Assembly: GCF_029227915.1 (NCBI RefSeq)
Contig: NC_079885.1
Span: 3,844,001-3,908,000, forward strand
Direction of reading: 5' to 3'
DNA length: 64,000 nucleotides
DNA from: Hydractinia symbiolongicarpus
Taxonomy: Eukaryota; Cnidaria; Hydrozoa; Anthoathecata; Hydractiniidae
The notes beneath the pieces were generated by a model, which saw nothing but the letters and a program-made list of their open reading frames with translations, ran no database searches and was not told the origin of the DNA. Made by a program: the position numbers and the translations under genes. The stretch's first letter is position 1. Each line of letters begins with the position of its first letter. Below, piece after piece: positions 35,801 to 49,636 of this stretch.

Positions 35801-37920
35801 GTTCTTATTTATTCAGCGCGTGCTAACGGCCAGGATTGGTCCCACAGTAAAAAATGACTTATTTTGTATAAATTTTTAAGTGGAGCGCTACCATAGGGCC
35901 GAGTGTAATCGCTGAATTCCGGCAATCATGTCAAATTAAGAAGAATGTTACTCCTTGGAGTCCAATTGGCTCATTTATCACATTTAAAAGTCACAGTACA
36001 GAATCACTTCAATTAAGTCCCACAGTCAATCGTTTCACTGTTAAAAGCGATACAAACCAAGTATTACCAGAAAAATATCACCAAATACATGTTGGCACAA
36101 ATATGTGACGCAACCGCTGTAACTCAAACGGACTGATACCGTTAGAAAGTCATTGAAATGTAGTTTTTGAAACTGCCTCTATTTCTTCAACGCGCGCTAC
36201 CGGCCAGGATTGGTCCCACAGTAAAAAAAGACTTATTTATCTAAATTTTTAAATGAAGGGCTCCAAACAGCGACCAGTGTAATCGCTGAGTTCCGGCAAT
36301 CATGTCAAATTAAGAAGAATGTTATTTCTTGTGGTCCATTTGGTTCACTTATCACATTTATAAGGTCACAGTCCAAAGTTATTTCAATTAAGTCCCAGAG
36401 TCAATCGTTTCACTGTTAAAAGCGATACAACTTAGTAATATCGGAAAAAAATCACCTAATACATGTTGGTACGAATATGTGACGCAACCGTTGTAACTCA
36501 AGCGGATTGATACCGTTAGAAAGTCATTGAAATGTAGCTTTTAAAACTGTCTTTATTTCTTTAGCGCGCTATAACGGCCAGGATTGGTCCCACAGTAAAA
36601 AATGACTTATTTTATAAAAAATTTTAAATGAAGTGCTACCACAACGCCCAGTGTAATCGCTGAGTTTCGGCAATCATGTCAAATTAAGAAGAATGTTATT
36701 TCTTAGGGTCCATTTGGCTCACTTATCACATTTATAAGGTCACAGTCCAAAGTTATTTCAATTAAGTCCCAGAGTCAATCGTTTCCCTGTTAAAAGCGAT
36801 ACAACTTAGTAATATCGGAAAAAAATCACCTAATACATGTTGGTAGGAATATGTGACGCAACCGTTGTAACTCAAGCGGATTGATACCGTTAGAAAGTCA
36901 TTGAAATGTAGTTTTTAAAACTGTCTCTATTTCTTTAGCGCGCGATAACGGCCAGGTTTGGTCCCACAGTAAAAAATGACTTAGTTTATATAAATTAGTA
37001 AATGAAGTGCTACCACAACGCCCAGTGTAATCGCTGAGTTCCGGCAATCATGTCAAATTAAGAAGAATGTTATTCCTTGGAGTTCAATTGGCTCATTTAT
37101 CACATTTATAAGGTCACAGTCCAGAATCACTTCAATTAAGACCCACAGTCAATCTTTCACTGTTAAAGGCGATACAACTTAGTAATATCGGAAAAAAATC
37201 ACAATGTACATGTTGGTACGAATATGTGACGCAACCGTTGTAACTCAAACGGACTGATACCGTTAGAAAGTCATTGAAATGTAGTTTTTGAAACTGCTTC
37301 TATTTCTTCAACGCGCGCTAACGGCCAGTATTGGTCCCACAGTAAGAAATGATTTATTTATCTAAACTTTTAAATAAAGCGCTACCACAGCGCCCAGTGA
37401 AATCGGTAAATTCCAGCAATCATGTCAAATTAAGATGAATTTTATTTCTTGGGACTAATTGTCTCACTTATCACATTTAGAAACTCACAGTCCAAAATCA
37501 GTTCAATTAAGTCCCACAGTCAATCGTTTCACTGTTAAAAGCGATGCAACCTAGTAATATCCGAATACTACCGCTAAATACATGTTGGTACGAATATGTG
37601 ACGCAACAGTTGTAACTCAAACGGATTTATACCGCCAGAAAGTCAATAAAATGTAGTCTTTGAAACTGTTCTTATTTATTCAGCGCGTGCTAACGGCCAG
37701 GATTGGTCCCACAGTAAAAAATGACTTATTTTGTATAAATTTTTAAGTGAAGCGCTACCATAGGGCCGAGTGTAATCGCTGAATTCCGGCAATCATGTCA
37801 AATTAAGAAGAATGTTACTCCTTGGAGTCCAATTGGCTCATTTATCACATTTAAAAGTCACAGTACAGAATCACTTCAATTAAGTCCCACAGTCAATCGT
37901 TTCACTGTTAAAAGCGATAC
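32440..37920. repeat. Pentamer HOR X-A-C-B-Y (1867 bp) with an inserted Y-X dimer
   Basis: The monomer order is X 32472, A 32845, C 33217, B 33591, Y 33965, then X 34339 and Y 34713, then X 35087, A 35460, C 35832, B 36206, Y 36580, then X 36954, A 37327, C 37699. The unit X to X is 1867 bp in both complete copies. About 33715-34430 is repeated at 34463-35180 (748 bp, two monomers), which supplies the extra X-Y pair. As a result, 32440-34440 matches 35055-37055 at 2615 bp, and 35055-36050 matches 36922-37920 at 1867 bp. The copies share the rare ACAAACCAAGTATTA variant (33437, 36052), TGTAGCTTTTAAAAC and the GTCAATCTTTCAC deletion. Confidence 0.88.
32845..33216 (+). repeat. Representative 372-bp monomer (A lineage) showing monomer anatomy
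   Basis: This copy has the modal length and serves as a guide to the others. Position 1 is the AGGATTGGTCCCACAG anchor. Positions 17-50 are AT-rich with A- and T-tracts. AAGCGCTACC follows at 51-60. The lineage-diagnostic block is at 61-95, here the A form GTGAAATCGGTAAATTCC. A second variable block lies at about 120-180. The second GTCCCACAG copy begins near 185, about 177 bp after the first. Positions 199-245 vary again by lineage. The block at about 258-312 (ACATGTTGGTACGAATATGT onwards) is similar in every lineage. The end is GC-rich, with a GCGCG core followed by TAACGG just before the next anchor. The phase chosen is arbitrary, because a tandem repeat has no intrinsic start. Confidence 0.85.
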
Positions 37921-40680
37921 AACCTAGTATTACCAGAAAAATATCACTTAATACATGTTGGGACGAATATGTGACGCAACCGTTGTAACTCAAACGGACT
38001 GATACCGTTAGAAAGTCATTGAAATGTAGTTTTTGAAACTGCCTCTATTTCTTCAACGCGCGCTAACGGCCAGGATTGGTCCCACAGTAAGAAATGACAT
38101 ATTTATCTAAATTTTTAAATGAAGTACTACCACAGCGCCCAGTGAAATCGGTAAATTCCAGCAATCATGTCAAATTAAGAAGAATGTTATTTCTTCGGTC
38201 AAATTGTCTCACTTATCACATTTATAAGGTCACGGTCCAAAATCACTTCAATTAAGTCCCACAGTCAATCGTTTCACTGTTAAAAGCGATACAAACCAAG
38301 TATTACCAGAAAAATATCACCAAATACATGTTGGCACAAATATGTGACGCAACCGCTGTAACTCAAACGGACTGATACCGTTAGAAAGTCATTGAAATGT
38401 AGTTTTTGAAACTGCCTCTATTTCTTCAACGCGCGCTACCGGCCAGGATTGGTCCCACAGTAAAAAAAGACTTATTTATCTAAATTTTTAAATGAAGGGC
38501 TCCAAACAGCGACCAGTGTAATCGCTGAGTTCCGGCAATCATGTCAAATTAAGAAGAATGTTATTTCTTGTGGTCCATTTGGCTCACTTATCACATTTAT
38601 AAGGTCACAGTCCAAAGTTATTTCAATTAAGTCCCAGAGTCAATCGTTTCACTGTTAAAAGCGATACAACTTAGTAATATCGGAAAAAAATCACCTAATA
38701 CATGTTGGTACGAATATGTGACGCAACCGTTGTAACTCAAGCGGATTGATACCGTTAGAAAGTCATTGAAATGTAGCTTTTAAAACTGTCTCTATTTCTT
38801 TAGCGCGCTATAACGGCCAGGATTGGTCCCACAGTAAAAAATTACTTATTTTATGAAAAATTTTAAATGAAGTGCTACCACAACGCCCAGTGTAATCGCT
38901 GAGTTCCGGCAATCATGTCAAATTAAGAAGAATGTTATTTCTTAGGGTCCATTTGGCTCACTTATCACATTTATAAGGTCACAGTCCAAAGTTATTTCAA
39001 TTAAGTCCCAGAGTCAATCGTTTCACTGTTAAAAGCGATACAACTTAGTAATATCGGAAAAAAATCACCTAATACATGTTGGTACGAATATGTGACGCAA
39101 CCGTTGTAACTCAAGCGGATTGATACCGTTAGAAAGTCATTGAAATGTAGTTTTTAAAACTGTCTCTTATTCTTTAGCGCGCGCTAACGGCCAGGATTGG
39201 TCCCACAGTAAGAAATGATTTATTTATCTAAACTTTTAAATAAAGCGCTACCACAGCGCCCAGTGAAATCGGTAAATTCCAGCAATCATGTCAAATTAAG
39301 ATGAATTTTATTTCTTGGGACCAATTGTCTCACTTATCACATTTAGAAAGTCACAGTCCAAAATCAGTTCAATTAAGTCCCACAGTCAATCGTTTCACTG
39401 TTAAAAGCGATACAACCTAGTATTACCAGAAAAATATCACTTAATACATGTTGGGACGAATATGTGACGCAACCGTTGTAACTCAAACGGACTGATACCG
39501 TTAGAAAGTCATTGAAATGTAGTTTTTGAAACTGCCTCTATTTCTTCAACGCGCGCTAACGGCCAGGATTGGTCCCACAGTAAGAAATGACATATTTATC
39601 TAAATTTTTAAATGAAGTACCACCACAGCGCCCAGTGAAATCGGTAAATTCCAGCAATCATGTCAAATTAAGAAGAATGTTATTTCTTCGGTCAAATTGT
39701 CTCACTTATCACATTTATAAGGTCACGGTCCAAAATCAGTTCAATTAAGTCCCACAGTCAATCGTTTCACTGTTAAAAGCGATACAAACCAAGTATTACC
39801 AGAAAAATATCACCAAATACATGTTGGCACGAATATGTGACGCAACCGCTGTAACTCAAACGGACTGATACCGTTAGAAAGTCATTGAAATGTAGTTTTT
39901 GAAACTGCCTCTATTTCTTCAACGCGCGCTACCGGCCAGGATTGGTCCCACAGTAAAAAAAGACTTATTTATCTAAATTTTTAAATGAAGGGCTCCAAAC
40001 AGCGACCAGTGTAATCGCTGAGTTCCGGCAATCATGTGAAATTAAGAAGAATGTTATTTCTTGTGGTCCATTTGGCTCACTTATCACATTTATAAGGTCA
40101 CAGTCCAAAGTTATTTCAATTAAGTCCCAGAGTCAATCGTTTCACTGTTAAAAGCGATACAACTTAGTAATATCGGAAAAAAATCACCTAATACATGTTG
40201 GTACGAATATGTGACGCAACCGTTGTAACTCAAGCGGATTGATACCGTTAGAAAGTCATTGAAATGTAGCTTTTAAAACTGTCTCTATTTCTTTAGCGCG
40301 CTATAACGGCCAGGATTGGTCCCACAGTAAAAAATTACTTATTTTATGAAAAATTTTAAATGAAGTGCTACCACAACGCCCAGTGTAATCGCTGAGTTCC
40401 GGCAATCATGTCAAATTAAGAAGAATGTTATTTCTTAGGGTCCATTTGGCTCACTTATCACATTTATAAGGTCACAGTCCAAAGTTATTTCAATTAAGTC
40501 CCAGAGTCAATCGTTTCACTGTTAAAAGCGATACAACTTAGTAATATCGGAAAAAAATCACCTAATACATGTTGGTACGAATATGTGACGCAACCGTTGT
40601 AACTCAAGCGGATTGATACCGTTAGAAAGTCATTGAAATGTAGTTTTTAAAACTGTCTCTATTTCTTTAGCGCGCGATAA
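37870..40680. repeat. Tetramer HOR (A'-B-Y-A), 1493-bp period
   Basis: The anchors 38072 (A'), 38445 (B), 38819 (Y) and 39193 (A) recur as 39565 (A'), 39938 (B) and 40312 (Y). About 37870-39165 matches 39363-40658 with a shift of 1493 bp. Diagnostic shared features are TTAATACATGTTGGGACG (37949, 39442), the odd TTATTTCTTCGGTCAAATTG, the AAAATTACTTATTTTATGA form of Y, and ACAAACCAAG. The match ends where TCTCTTATTC near 39165 meets TCTCTATTTC near 40658. Confidence 0.87.
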
Positions 40681-43600
40681 CGGCCAGGATTGGTCCCACA
40701 GTAAAAAATGACTTAGTTTATATAAATTAATAAATGAAGTGCTACCACAACGCCCAGTGTAATCGCTGAGTTCCGGCAATCATGTCAAATTAAGAAGAAT
40801 GTTATTCCTTGGAGTTCAATTGGCTCATTTATCATATTTATAAGGTCACAGTCCAGAATCACTTCAATTAAGACCCACAGTCAATCTTTCACTGTTAAAA
40901 GCGATGCAACCTAGTAATATCCGAATACTACCGCTAAATACATGTTGGGGCTAATATGTGACGCAACAGTTGTAACTCAAACGGATTTATACCGCCAGAA
41001 AGACAATAAAATGTAGTCTTTGAAACTGTTCTTATTTAATCAGCGCGCTAACGGCCAGGATTGGTCCCACAGTAAAAAATGATTTATTTTATATAAATTT
41101 TTAGGTGAAGGGCTACCATAAGGCCGAGTGTAATCGCTGAATTCCAGCAATCAAATCAAATTAAGAAGAATGTTATTCCTAGGAGTCCAATTTGCTCATT
41201 TATCACATTTATAAGGTCACGGTCCAAAATCAGTTCAATTAAGTCCCACAGTCAATCGTTTCACTGTTAAAAGCGATATAACCTAGTATTACCAGAAAAA
41301 TATCACTAAATACATGTTGGCACGAATATGTGACGCAACCGCTGTAACTCAAACGGACTGATACCGTTAGAAAGTCATTGAAATGTAGTTTTTGAAACTG
41401 CCTCTATTTCTTCAACGCGCGCTACCGGCCAGGATTGGTCCCACAGTAAAAAAAGACTTATTTATCTAAATTTTTAAATGAAGCGCTCCAAACAGCGACC
41501 AGTGTAATCGCTGAGTTCCGGCAATCATGTCAAATTAAGAAGAATGTTATTTCTTGTGGTCCATTTGGCTCACTTATCACATTTATAAGGTCACGGTCCA
41601 AAATCAGTTCAATTAAGTCCCAGAGTCAATCGTTTCACTGTTAAAAGCGATACAACTTAGTAATATCGGAAAAAAATCACTAAATACATGTTGGTACGAA
41701 TATGTGACGCAACCGTTGTAACTCAAGCGGATTGATACCGTTAGAAAGTCATTGAAATGTAGCTTTTAAAACTGTCTCTATTTCTTCAGCGCGTGCGAAC
41801 GGCTAGGATTGGTCCCACAGTACAAAATGACTTATTTATTTAAACTTTTATATAAAGCGCTACCAAAGCGCCCAGTGAAATCGGTAAATTCCAGCAATCA
41901 TGTCAAATTAAGAAGAATGTTATTCCTTGGAGTTCAATTGGCTCATTTATCACATTTATAAGGTCACAGTCCAGAATCACTTCAATTAAGACCCACAGTC
42001 AATCTTTCACTGTTAAAAGCGATACAAATTAGTAATATCGAAAAAAAATCACTATGTACATATTGGTACAAATATGTGACGCAACCGTTGTAACTCAAAC
42101 GGACTGATACCCTTAGAAAGTCATTGAAATGTAGTTTTTGAAACTGCTTCTATTTCTTCAACGCGCGCTAACGGCCAGGATTGGTCCCACAGTAAGAAAT
42201 GACTTATTTATCTAAACTTTTAAATAAAGCGCTACCACAGCGCCCAGTGAAATCGGTAAATCCCAGCAATCATGTCAAATTAAGAAGAATGTTATTTCCT
42301 GGGTCCAATTGTCTCACTTATCACATTTAGAAAGTCACAGTGCAAAATCAGTTCAATTAAGTCCCACAGTCAATCGTTTCACTGTTATAAGCGATGCAAC
42401 CTAGTAATATCCGAATACTACCGCTAAAGACATGTTGGTACGATTATGTGACGCAACAGTTGTAACTCAAACGGATTTCCACCGCCAGAAAGTCATTGAA
42501 ATGTAGTTTTTGAAACTGCCTCTATTTCTTCAACGCGCGCTACCGGCCAGGATTTGTCCCACAGTAAAAAAAGACTTATTTATCTAAATTTTTAAATGAA
42601 GCGCTCCAAACAGCGACCAGTGTAATCGCTGAGTTCCGGCAATCATGTCAAATTAAGAAGAATGTTATTTCTTAGGGTCCATTTGGCTCACTTATCACAT
42701 TTATAAGGTCACAGTCCAAAGTTATTTCAATTAAGTCCCAGAGTCAATCGTTTCACTGTTAAAAGCGATACAACTTAGTAATATCGGAAAAAAATCACCT
42801 AATACATGTTGGTACGAATATGTGACGCAACCGTTGTAACTCAAGCGGATTGATACCGTTAGAAAGTCATTGAAATGTAGTTTTTAAAACTGTCTCTATT
42901 TCTTTAGCGCGCGATAACGGCCAGGATTGGTCCCACAGTAAAAAATGACTTAGTTTATATAAATTAGTAAATGAAGTGCTACCACAACGCCCAGTGTAAT
43001 CGCTGAGTTCCGGCAATCATGTCAAATTAAGAAGAATGTTATTCCTTGGAGTTCAATTGGCTCATTTATCACATTTATAAGGTCACAGTCCAGAATCACT
43101 TCAATTAAGACCCACAGTCAATCTTTCACTGTTAAAAGCGATGCAACATAGTAATATCCGAATACTACCGCTAAATACATGTTGGGGCGAATATGTGACG
43201 CAACAGTTGTAACTCAAACGGATTTATACCGCCAGAAAGACAATAAAATGTAGTCTTTGAAACTGTTCTTATTTAATCAGCGCGCTAACGGCCAGGATTG
43301 GTCCCACAGTAAAAAATGACTTATTTTATATAAATTTTTAGGTGAAGGGCTACCATAAGGCCGAGTGTAATCGCTGAATTCCAGCAATCAAGTCAAATTA
43401 AGAAGAATGTTATTCCTAGGAGTCCAATTGGCTCATTTATCACATTTATAAGGTCACGGTCCAAAATCAGTTCAATTAAGTCCCACAGTCAATCGTTTCA
43501 CTGTTAAAAGCGATATAACCTAGTATTACCAGAAAAATATCACTAAATACATGTTGGCACGAATATGTGACGCAACCGCTGTAACTCAAACGGACTGATA

Positions 43601-44732
43601 CCGTTAGAAAGTCATTGAAATGTAGTTTTTGAAACTGCCTCTATTTCTTCAACGCGCGCTACCGGCCAGGATTGGTCCCACAGTAAAAAAAGACTTATTT
43701 ATCTAAATTTTTAAATGAAGCGCTCCAAACAGCGACCAGTGTAATCGCTGAGTTCCGGCAATCATGTCAAATTAAGAAGAATGTTATTTCTTGTGGTCCA
43801 TTTGGCTCACTTATCACATTTATAAGGTCACGGTCCAAAATCAGTTCAATTAAGTCCCAGAGTCAATCGTTTCACTGTTAAAAGCGATACAACTTAGTAA
43901 TATCGGAAAAAAATCACTAAATACATGTTGGTACGAATATGTGACGCAACCGTTGTAACTCAAGCGGATTGATACCGTTAGAAAGTCATTGAAATGTAGC
44001 TTTTAAAACTGTCTCTATTTCTTCAGCGCGTGCGAACGGCTAGGATTGGTCCCACAGTACAAAATGACTTATTTATTTAAACTTTTATATAAAGCGCTAC
44101 CACAGCGCCCAGTGAAATCGGTAAATTCCAGCAATCATGTCAAATTAAGAAGAATGTTATTCCTTGGAGTTCAATTGGCTCATTTATCACATTTATAAGG
44201 TCACAGTCCAGAATCACTTCAATTAAGACCCACAGTCAATCTTTCACTGTTAAAAGCGATACAAATTAGTAATATCGAAAAAAAATCACTATGTACATAT
44301 TGGTACGAATATGTGACGCAACCGTTGTAACTCAAACGGACTGATACCCTTAGAAAGTCATTGAAATGTAGTTTTTGAAACTGCTTCTATTTCTTCAACG
44401 CGCGCTAACGGCCAGGATTGGTCCCACAGTAAGAAATGACTTATTTATCTAAACTTTTAAATAAAGCGCTACCACAGCGCCCAGTGAAATCGGTAAATCC
44501 CAGCAATCATGTCAAATTAAGAAGAATGTTATTTCCTGGGTCCAATTGTCTCACTTATCACATTTAGAAAGTCACAGTGCAAAATCAGTTCAATTAAGTC
44601 CCACAGTCAATCGTTTCACTGTTAAAAGCGATGCAACCTAGTAATATCCGAATACTACCGCTAAAGACATGTTGGTACGAATATGTGACGCAACAGTTGT
44701 AACTCAAACGGATTTCCACCGCCAGAAAGTCA
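40380..44732. repeat. Hexamer HOR duplication, 2237-bp period
   Basis: About 40380-42495 is repeated at 42617-44732. The anchors 40686 (X), 41057 (C), 41431 (B), 41805 (A) and 42177 (A) correspond to 42923, 43294, 43668, 44042 and 44414. Both copies carry a 371-bp X monomer ending in the shortened AATCAGCGCGCTAACGG, ATGTTGGGGC (40943, 43180), GCGTGCGAACGG and CGCTAAAGACATG. The second copy is followed by C (44786), whereas the first is followed by B (42549). The monomer at 42549 begins with the C-associated ACCGCCAGAAAGTCATTG junction just upstream, which shows where the exchange occurred. Confidence 0.88.
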
Positions 44733-44785
44733 ATAAAATGTAGTCTTTGAAACTGTTCTTATATATTCAGCGCGTGATAACGGCC

Positions 44786-46277
44786 AGGATTGGTCCCACA
44801 GTAAAAAATGACTTATTTTGTATAAATTTTTAAGTGAAGCGCTACCATAGGGCCGAGTGTAATCGCTGAATTCCAGCAATCATGTCAAATTAAGAAAAAT
44901 GTTATTCCTTGGAGTCCAATTGGCTCATTTATCACATTTAAAGGTCACAGTACAGAATCACTCCAATTAAGTCCCACCGTCAATCGTTTCACTGTTAAAA
45001 GCGACACAACCTAGTATTACCAGAAAAATATCACTTAATACATGTTGGTACGAATATGTGACGCAACCGTTGTAACTCAAACGGACTGATACCGTTAGAA
45101 AGACATTGAAATGTAGTTTTTGAAACTGCCTCTATTTCTTCAACGCGCGCTAACGGCCAGGATTGGTCCCACAGTAAGAAATGACATATTTATCTAAATT
45201 TTTAAATGAAGTATTACCACAGCGCCCAGTGAAATAGGTAAATTCCAGCAATCATGTCAAATTAAGAAAAATGTTATTTCTTCGGTCAAATTGTCTCACT
45301 TATCACATTTATAAGGTCACGGTCCAAAATCAGTTCCTTTAAGTCCCACAGTCAATCGTTTCACTGTTAAAACGATACAACCAAGTATTACCAGAAAAAT
45401 ATCACTAAATACATGTTGGCACGAATATGTGACGCAACCGCTGTAACTCAAAGGGACTGATACCGTTAGAAAGTCATTGAAATGTAGTTTTTGAAACTGC
45501 CTCTATTTCTTCAACGCGCGCTACCGGCCAGGATTGGTCCCACAGTAAAAAAAGACTTATTTATCTATATTTTTAAATGAAGCGCTCCAAACAGCGACCA
45601 GTGTAATCGCTGAGTTCCGGCAATCAAGCCAAATTAAGAAGAATGTTATTTCTTGTGGTCCATTTGGCTCACTTATCACATTTATAAGGTCACAGTCCAA
45701 AGTTACTTCAATTAAGTCCCAGAGTCAATCGTTTCACTGTTAAAAGCGATACAACTTAGTAATATCGGAAAAAAATCACTAAATACATGTTGGTACGAAT
45801 ATGTGACGCAACCGTTGTAACTCAAGCGGATTTATACCGCCCGAAAGTCAATAAAATGTAGTCTTTGAAACTGTTCTTATTTATTCAGCGCGCGCTAACG
45901 GCCAGGATTGGTCCCACAGTAAAAAATGACTTTTTTTATATCAATTTTTAGGTGAAGGGCTACCATAGGGCCGAGTGTAATCGCTGAATTCCAGCAATCA
46001 AGTCAAATTAAGAAGAATGTTATTCCTTGGAGTCCAATTGGCTCATTTATCACATTTATAAGGTCACGGTCCAAAATCAGTTCAATTAAGTCCCACAGTC
46101 AATCGTTTCACTGTTAAAAGCGATACAACCTAGTATTACCAGAAAAATATCACTAAATACATGTTGGCACGAATATGTGACGCAACCGCTGTAACTCAAA
46201 CGGACTGATACCGTTAGAAAGTCATTGAAATGTAGTTTTTAAAACTGCCTCTATTTCTTCAACGCGCGCTACCGGCC
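44786..46277. repeat. Mixed C/A'/B/C satellite segment
   Basis: The anchors are 44786 (C), 45159 (A'), 45530 (B) and 45904 (C), with intervals of 371-374 bp. The A' and B copies resemble 38072/38445 and 39565/39938, and the C copy at 45904 resembles those at 41057 and 43294 (TTTTTAGGTGAAGGGCTACC). A local oddity is CAGTTCCTTTAAGTCCC near 45330, in place of CAGTTCAATTAAGTCCC. There is no sharp HOR within this stretch and no non-satellite sequence. Confidence 0.8.
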
Positions 46278-49200
46278 AGGATTGGTCCCACAGTAAAAAA
46301 AGACTTATTTATCTAAATTTTTAAATGAAGCGCTCCAAACAGCGACCAGTGTAATCGCTGAGTTCCGGCAATCATGTCAAATTAAGAAGAATGTTATTTC
46401 TTGTGGTCCATTTGGCTCACTTATCACATTTATAAGGTCACAGTCCAAAGTTACTTTAATTAAGTCCTAGAGTCAATCGTTTCACTGTTAAAAGCCATAC
46501 AACTTAGTAATATCGGGAAAAAATCACTAAATACATGTTGGTACGAATATGTGACGCAACCGTTGTAACTCAAGCGGATTGATACCGTTAGAAAGTCATT
46601 GAAATGTAGCTTTTAAAACTGACTCTATTTCTTTAGCGCGCTATAACGGCCAGGATTTGTCCCACAGTAAAAAATGACTTATTTTATAAAAAATTTTAAA
46701 TGAAGTGCTACCACAACGCCCAGTGTAATCGCTGAGTTCCGGCAATCATGTCAAATTAAGAAGAAGGTTATTTCTTGGGGTCCATTTGGCTCACTTATCA
46801 CAATTATAAGGTCACAGTCCAGAATCACTTCAATTAAGTCCCACAGTCAATCGTTTCACTGTTAAAAGCGATGCAACCTAGTAATATCCGAATACTACCA
46901 CTAAATACATGTTGGTGCGAATATGTGACGCAACAGTTGTAACTCAAACGGATTTATACCGCCAGAAAGTCAATAAAATGTAGTCTTTGAAACTGTTCTT
47001 ATTTATGCAGCGCGCGCTAACGGCCAGGATTGGTCCCACAGTAAAAAATGTCTTATTTTGTATAAATTTTTAAGTGAAGCGCTACCATAGGGACGAGTGT
47101 AATCGCTGAATTCCAGCAATCATGTCAAATTAAGAAGAATGATATTCCTTGGAGTCCAATTGGCTCATTTATCACATTTATAAGGTCACAGTACAGAATC
47201 ACTTCAATTAAGTCCCACAGTCAACCGTTTCACTGTCAAAAGCAATACAACTTAGTAATATCGGAAAAAATCACTAAGTACATGTTGGTACGAATACGTG
47301 ACGCAACCGATGTAACTTAAGCGGATTGACACCGTTAGAAAGTCAATGAAATGTAGTTTTTAAAAATGTTTCTCTTTCTTAAGCGCGTGCTAACGGCTAG
47401 GATTGGTCCCACAGTACAAAATGACTTATTTATCTAAACTTTTTTATAAAGCGCTACCACAGCGCCCAGTGAAATCGGTAAATTCCAGCAATCATGTCAA
47501 ATTAAGAAGAATGTTATTTCTTGGGTCCAATTTTCTCACTTATCACATTTATGAAGTCACAGTCCAAAATCAGTTCAATTAAGTCCCACAGTCAATCGTT
47601 TCACTGTTAAAAGCGATACAACCTAGTATTACAAGAAAAATATCACTTAATACATGTTGGTACGAATATGTGACGCAACCGTTGTAAGCCAAACGGACTG
47701 ATACCGTTAGAAAGTCATTGAAATGAAGTTTTTGAAACTGCCTCTATTTCTTCAACGCGCGCTACCGGCCAGGATTGGTCCCACAGTAAAAAAAGACTTA
47801 TTTATCAAAATTTTTAAATGAAGCGCTCCAAACAGCGACCAGTGTAATCGCTGAGTTCCGGCAATCATGTCAAATTAAGAAGAATGTTATTTCTTGTGGT
47901 CCATTTGGCTCACTTATCACATTTATAAGGTCACAGTCCAAAGTTACTTCAATTAAGTCCTAGAGTCAATCGTTTCACTGTTAAAAGCCATACAACTTAG
48001 TAATATCGGGAAAAAATCACTAAATACATGTTGGTACGAATATGTGACGCAACCGTTGTAACTCAAGCGGATTGATACCGTTAGAAAGTCATTGAAATGT
48101 AGCTTTTAAAACTGACTCTATTTCTTTAGCGCGCTATAACAGCCAGGATTTGTCCCACAGTAAAAAATGACTTATTTTATAAAAAATTTTAAATGAAGTG
48201 CTACCACAACGCCCAGTGTAATCGCTGAGTTCCGGCAATCATGTCAAATTAAGAAGAATGTTATTTCTTGGGGTCCATTTGGCTCACTTATCACAATTAT
48301 AAGGTCACAGTCCAGAATCACTTCAATTAAGTCCCACAGTCAATCGTTTCACTGTTAAAAGCGATGCAACCTAGTAATATCCGAATACTACCACTAAATA
48401 CATGTTGGTGCGAATATGTGACGCAACAGTTGTAACTCAAACGGATTTATACCGCCAGAAAGTCAATAAAATGTAGTCTTTGAAACTGTTCTTATTTATG
48501 CAGCGCGCGCTAACGGCCAGGATTGGTCCCACAGTAAAAAATGTCTTATTTTGTATAAATTTTTTAGTGAAGCGCTACCATAGGGACGAGTGTAATCGTT
48601 GAATTCCAGCAATCATGTCAAATTAAGAAGAATGATATTCCTTGGAGTCCAATTGGCTCATTTATCACATTTATAAGGTCACAGTACAGAATCACTTCAA
48701 TTAAGTCCCACAGTCAATCGTTTCACTGTCAAAAGCAATACAACTTAGTAATATCGGAAAAAATCACTAAGTACATGTTGGTACGAATACGTGACGCAAC
48801 CGATGTAACTTAAGCGGATTGACACCGTTAGAAAGTCAATGAAATGTAGCTTTTAAAAATGTTTCTCTTTCTTAAGCGCGTGCTAACGGCTAGGATTGGT
48901 CCCACAGTACAAAATGACTTATTTATCTAAACGTTTTTATAAAGCGCTACCACAGCGCCCAGTGAAATAGGTAAATTCCAGCAATCATGTCAAATTAAGA
49001 AGAATGTTATTTCTTGGGTCCAATTTTCTCACTTATCACATTTATGAAGTCACAGTCCAAAATCAGTTCAATTAAGTCCCACAGTCAATCGTTTCACTGT
49101 TAAAAGCGATACAACCTAGTATTACAAGAAAAATATCACTTAATACATGTTGGTACGAATATGTGACGCAACCGTTGTAAGCCAAACGGACTGATACCGT

Positions 49201-49636
49201 TAGAAAGTCATTGAAATGAAGTTTTTGAAACTGCCTCTATTTCTTCAACGCGCGCTACCGGCCAGGATTGGTCCCACAGTAAAAAAAGACTTATTTATAT
49301 AAATTTTTAAATGAAGTGCTACCACAACGCCCAGTGTAATCGCTGAGTTCCGGCAATCATGTCAAATTAAGAAGAATGTTATTTCTTGGGTCCAATTGTC
49401 TCACTTATCACATTTATAAAGTCACAGTCCAAAATCAGTTCAATTAAGTCCCACAGTCAATCGTTTCACTGTTAAAAGCGATACAACCTAGTATTACCAG
49501 AAAAAAATCACCTAATACATGTTGGTACGAATATGTGACGCAACCGTTGTAACTCAAACGGACTGATACCGTTAGAAAGTCATTAAAATGTAGTTTTTGA
49601 AACTGCCTCTATTTCTTCAACGCGCGCTAACGGCCA
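46278..49636. repeat. Tetramer HOR B-Y-C-A, 1493-bp period
   Basis: The anchors 46278 (B), 46652 (Y), 47026 (C) and 47399 (A) recur as 47771 (B), 48145 (Y), 48519 (C) and 48892 (A), followed by B at 49264. Every step between copies is exactly 1493 bp. Shared rare variants are ACAAGAAAAATATCACTTAA, GTTGTAAGCCAAACGG, AAATGAAGTTTTTG, AAATGTCTTATTTTG and GTCCTAGAGTC. The GTAAGCC variant appears once more near 56998, 21 monomers (7820 bp) downstream, which links this HOR to the 56-57 kb segment. Confidence 0.9.
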
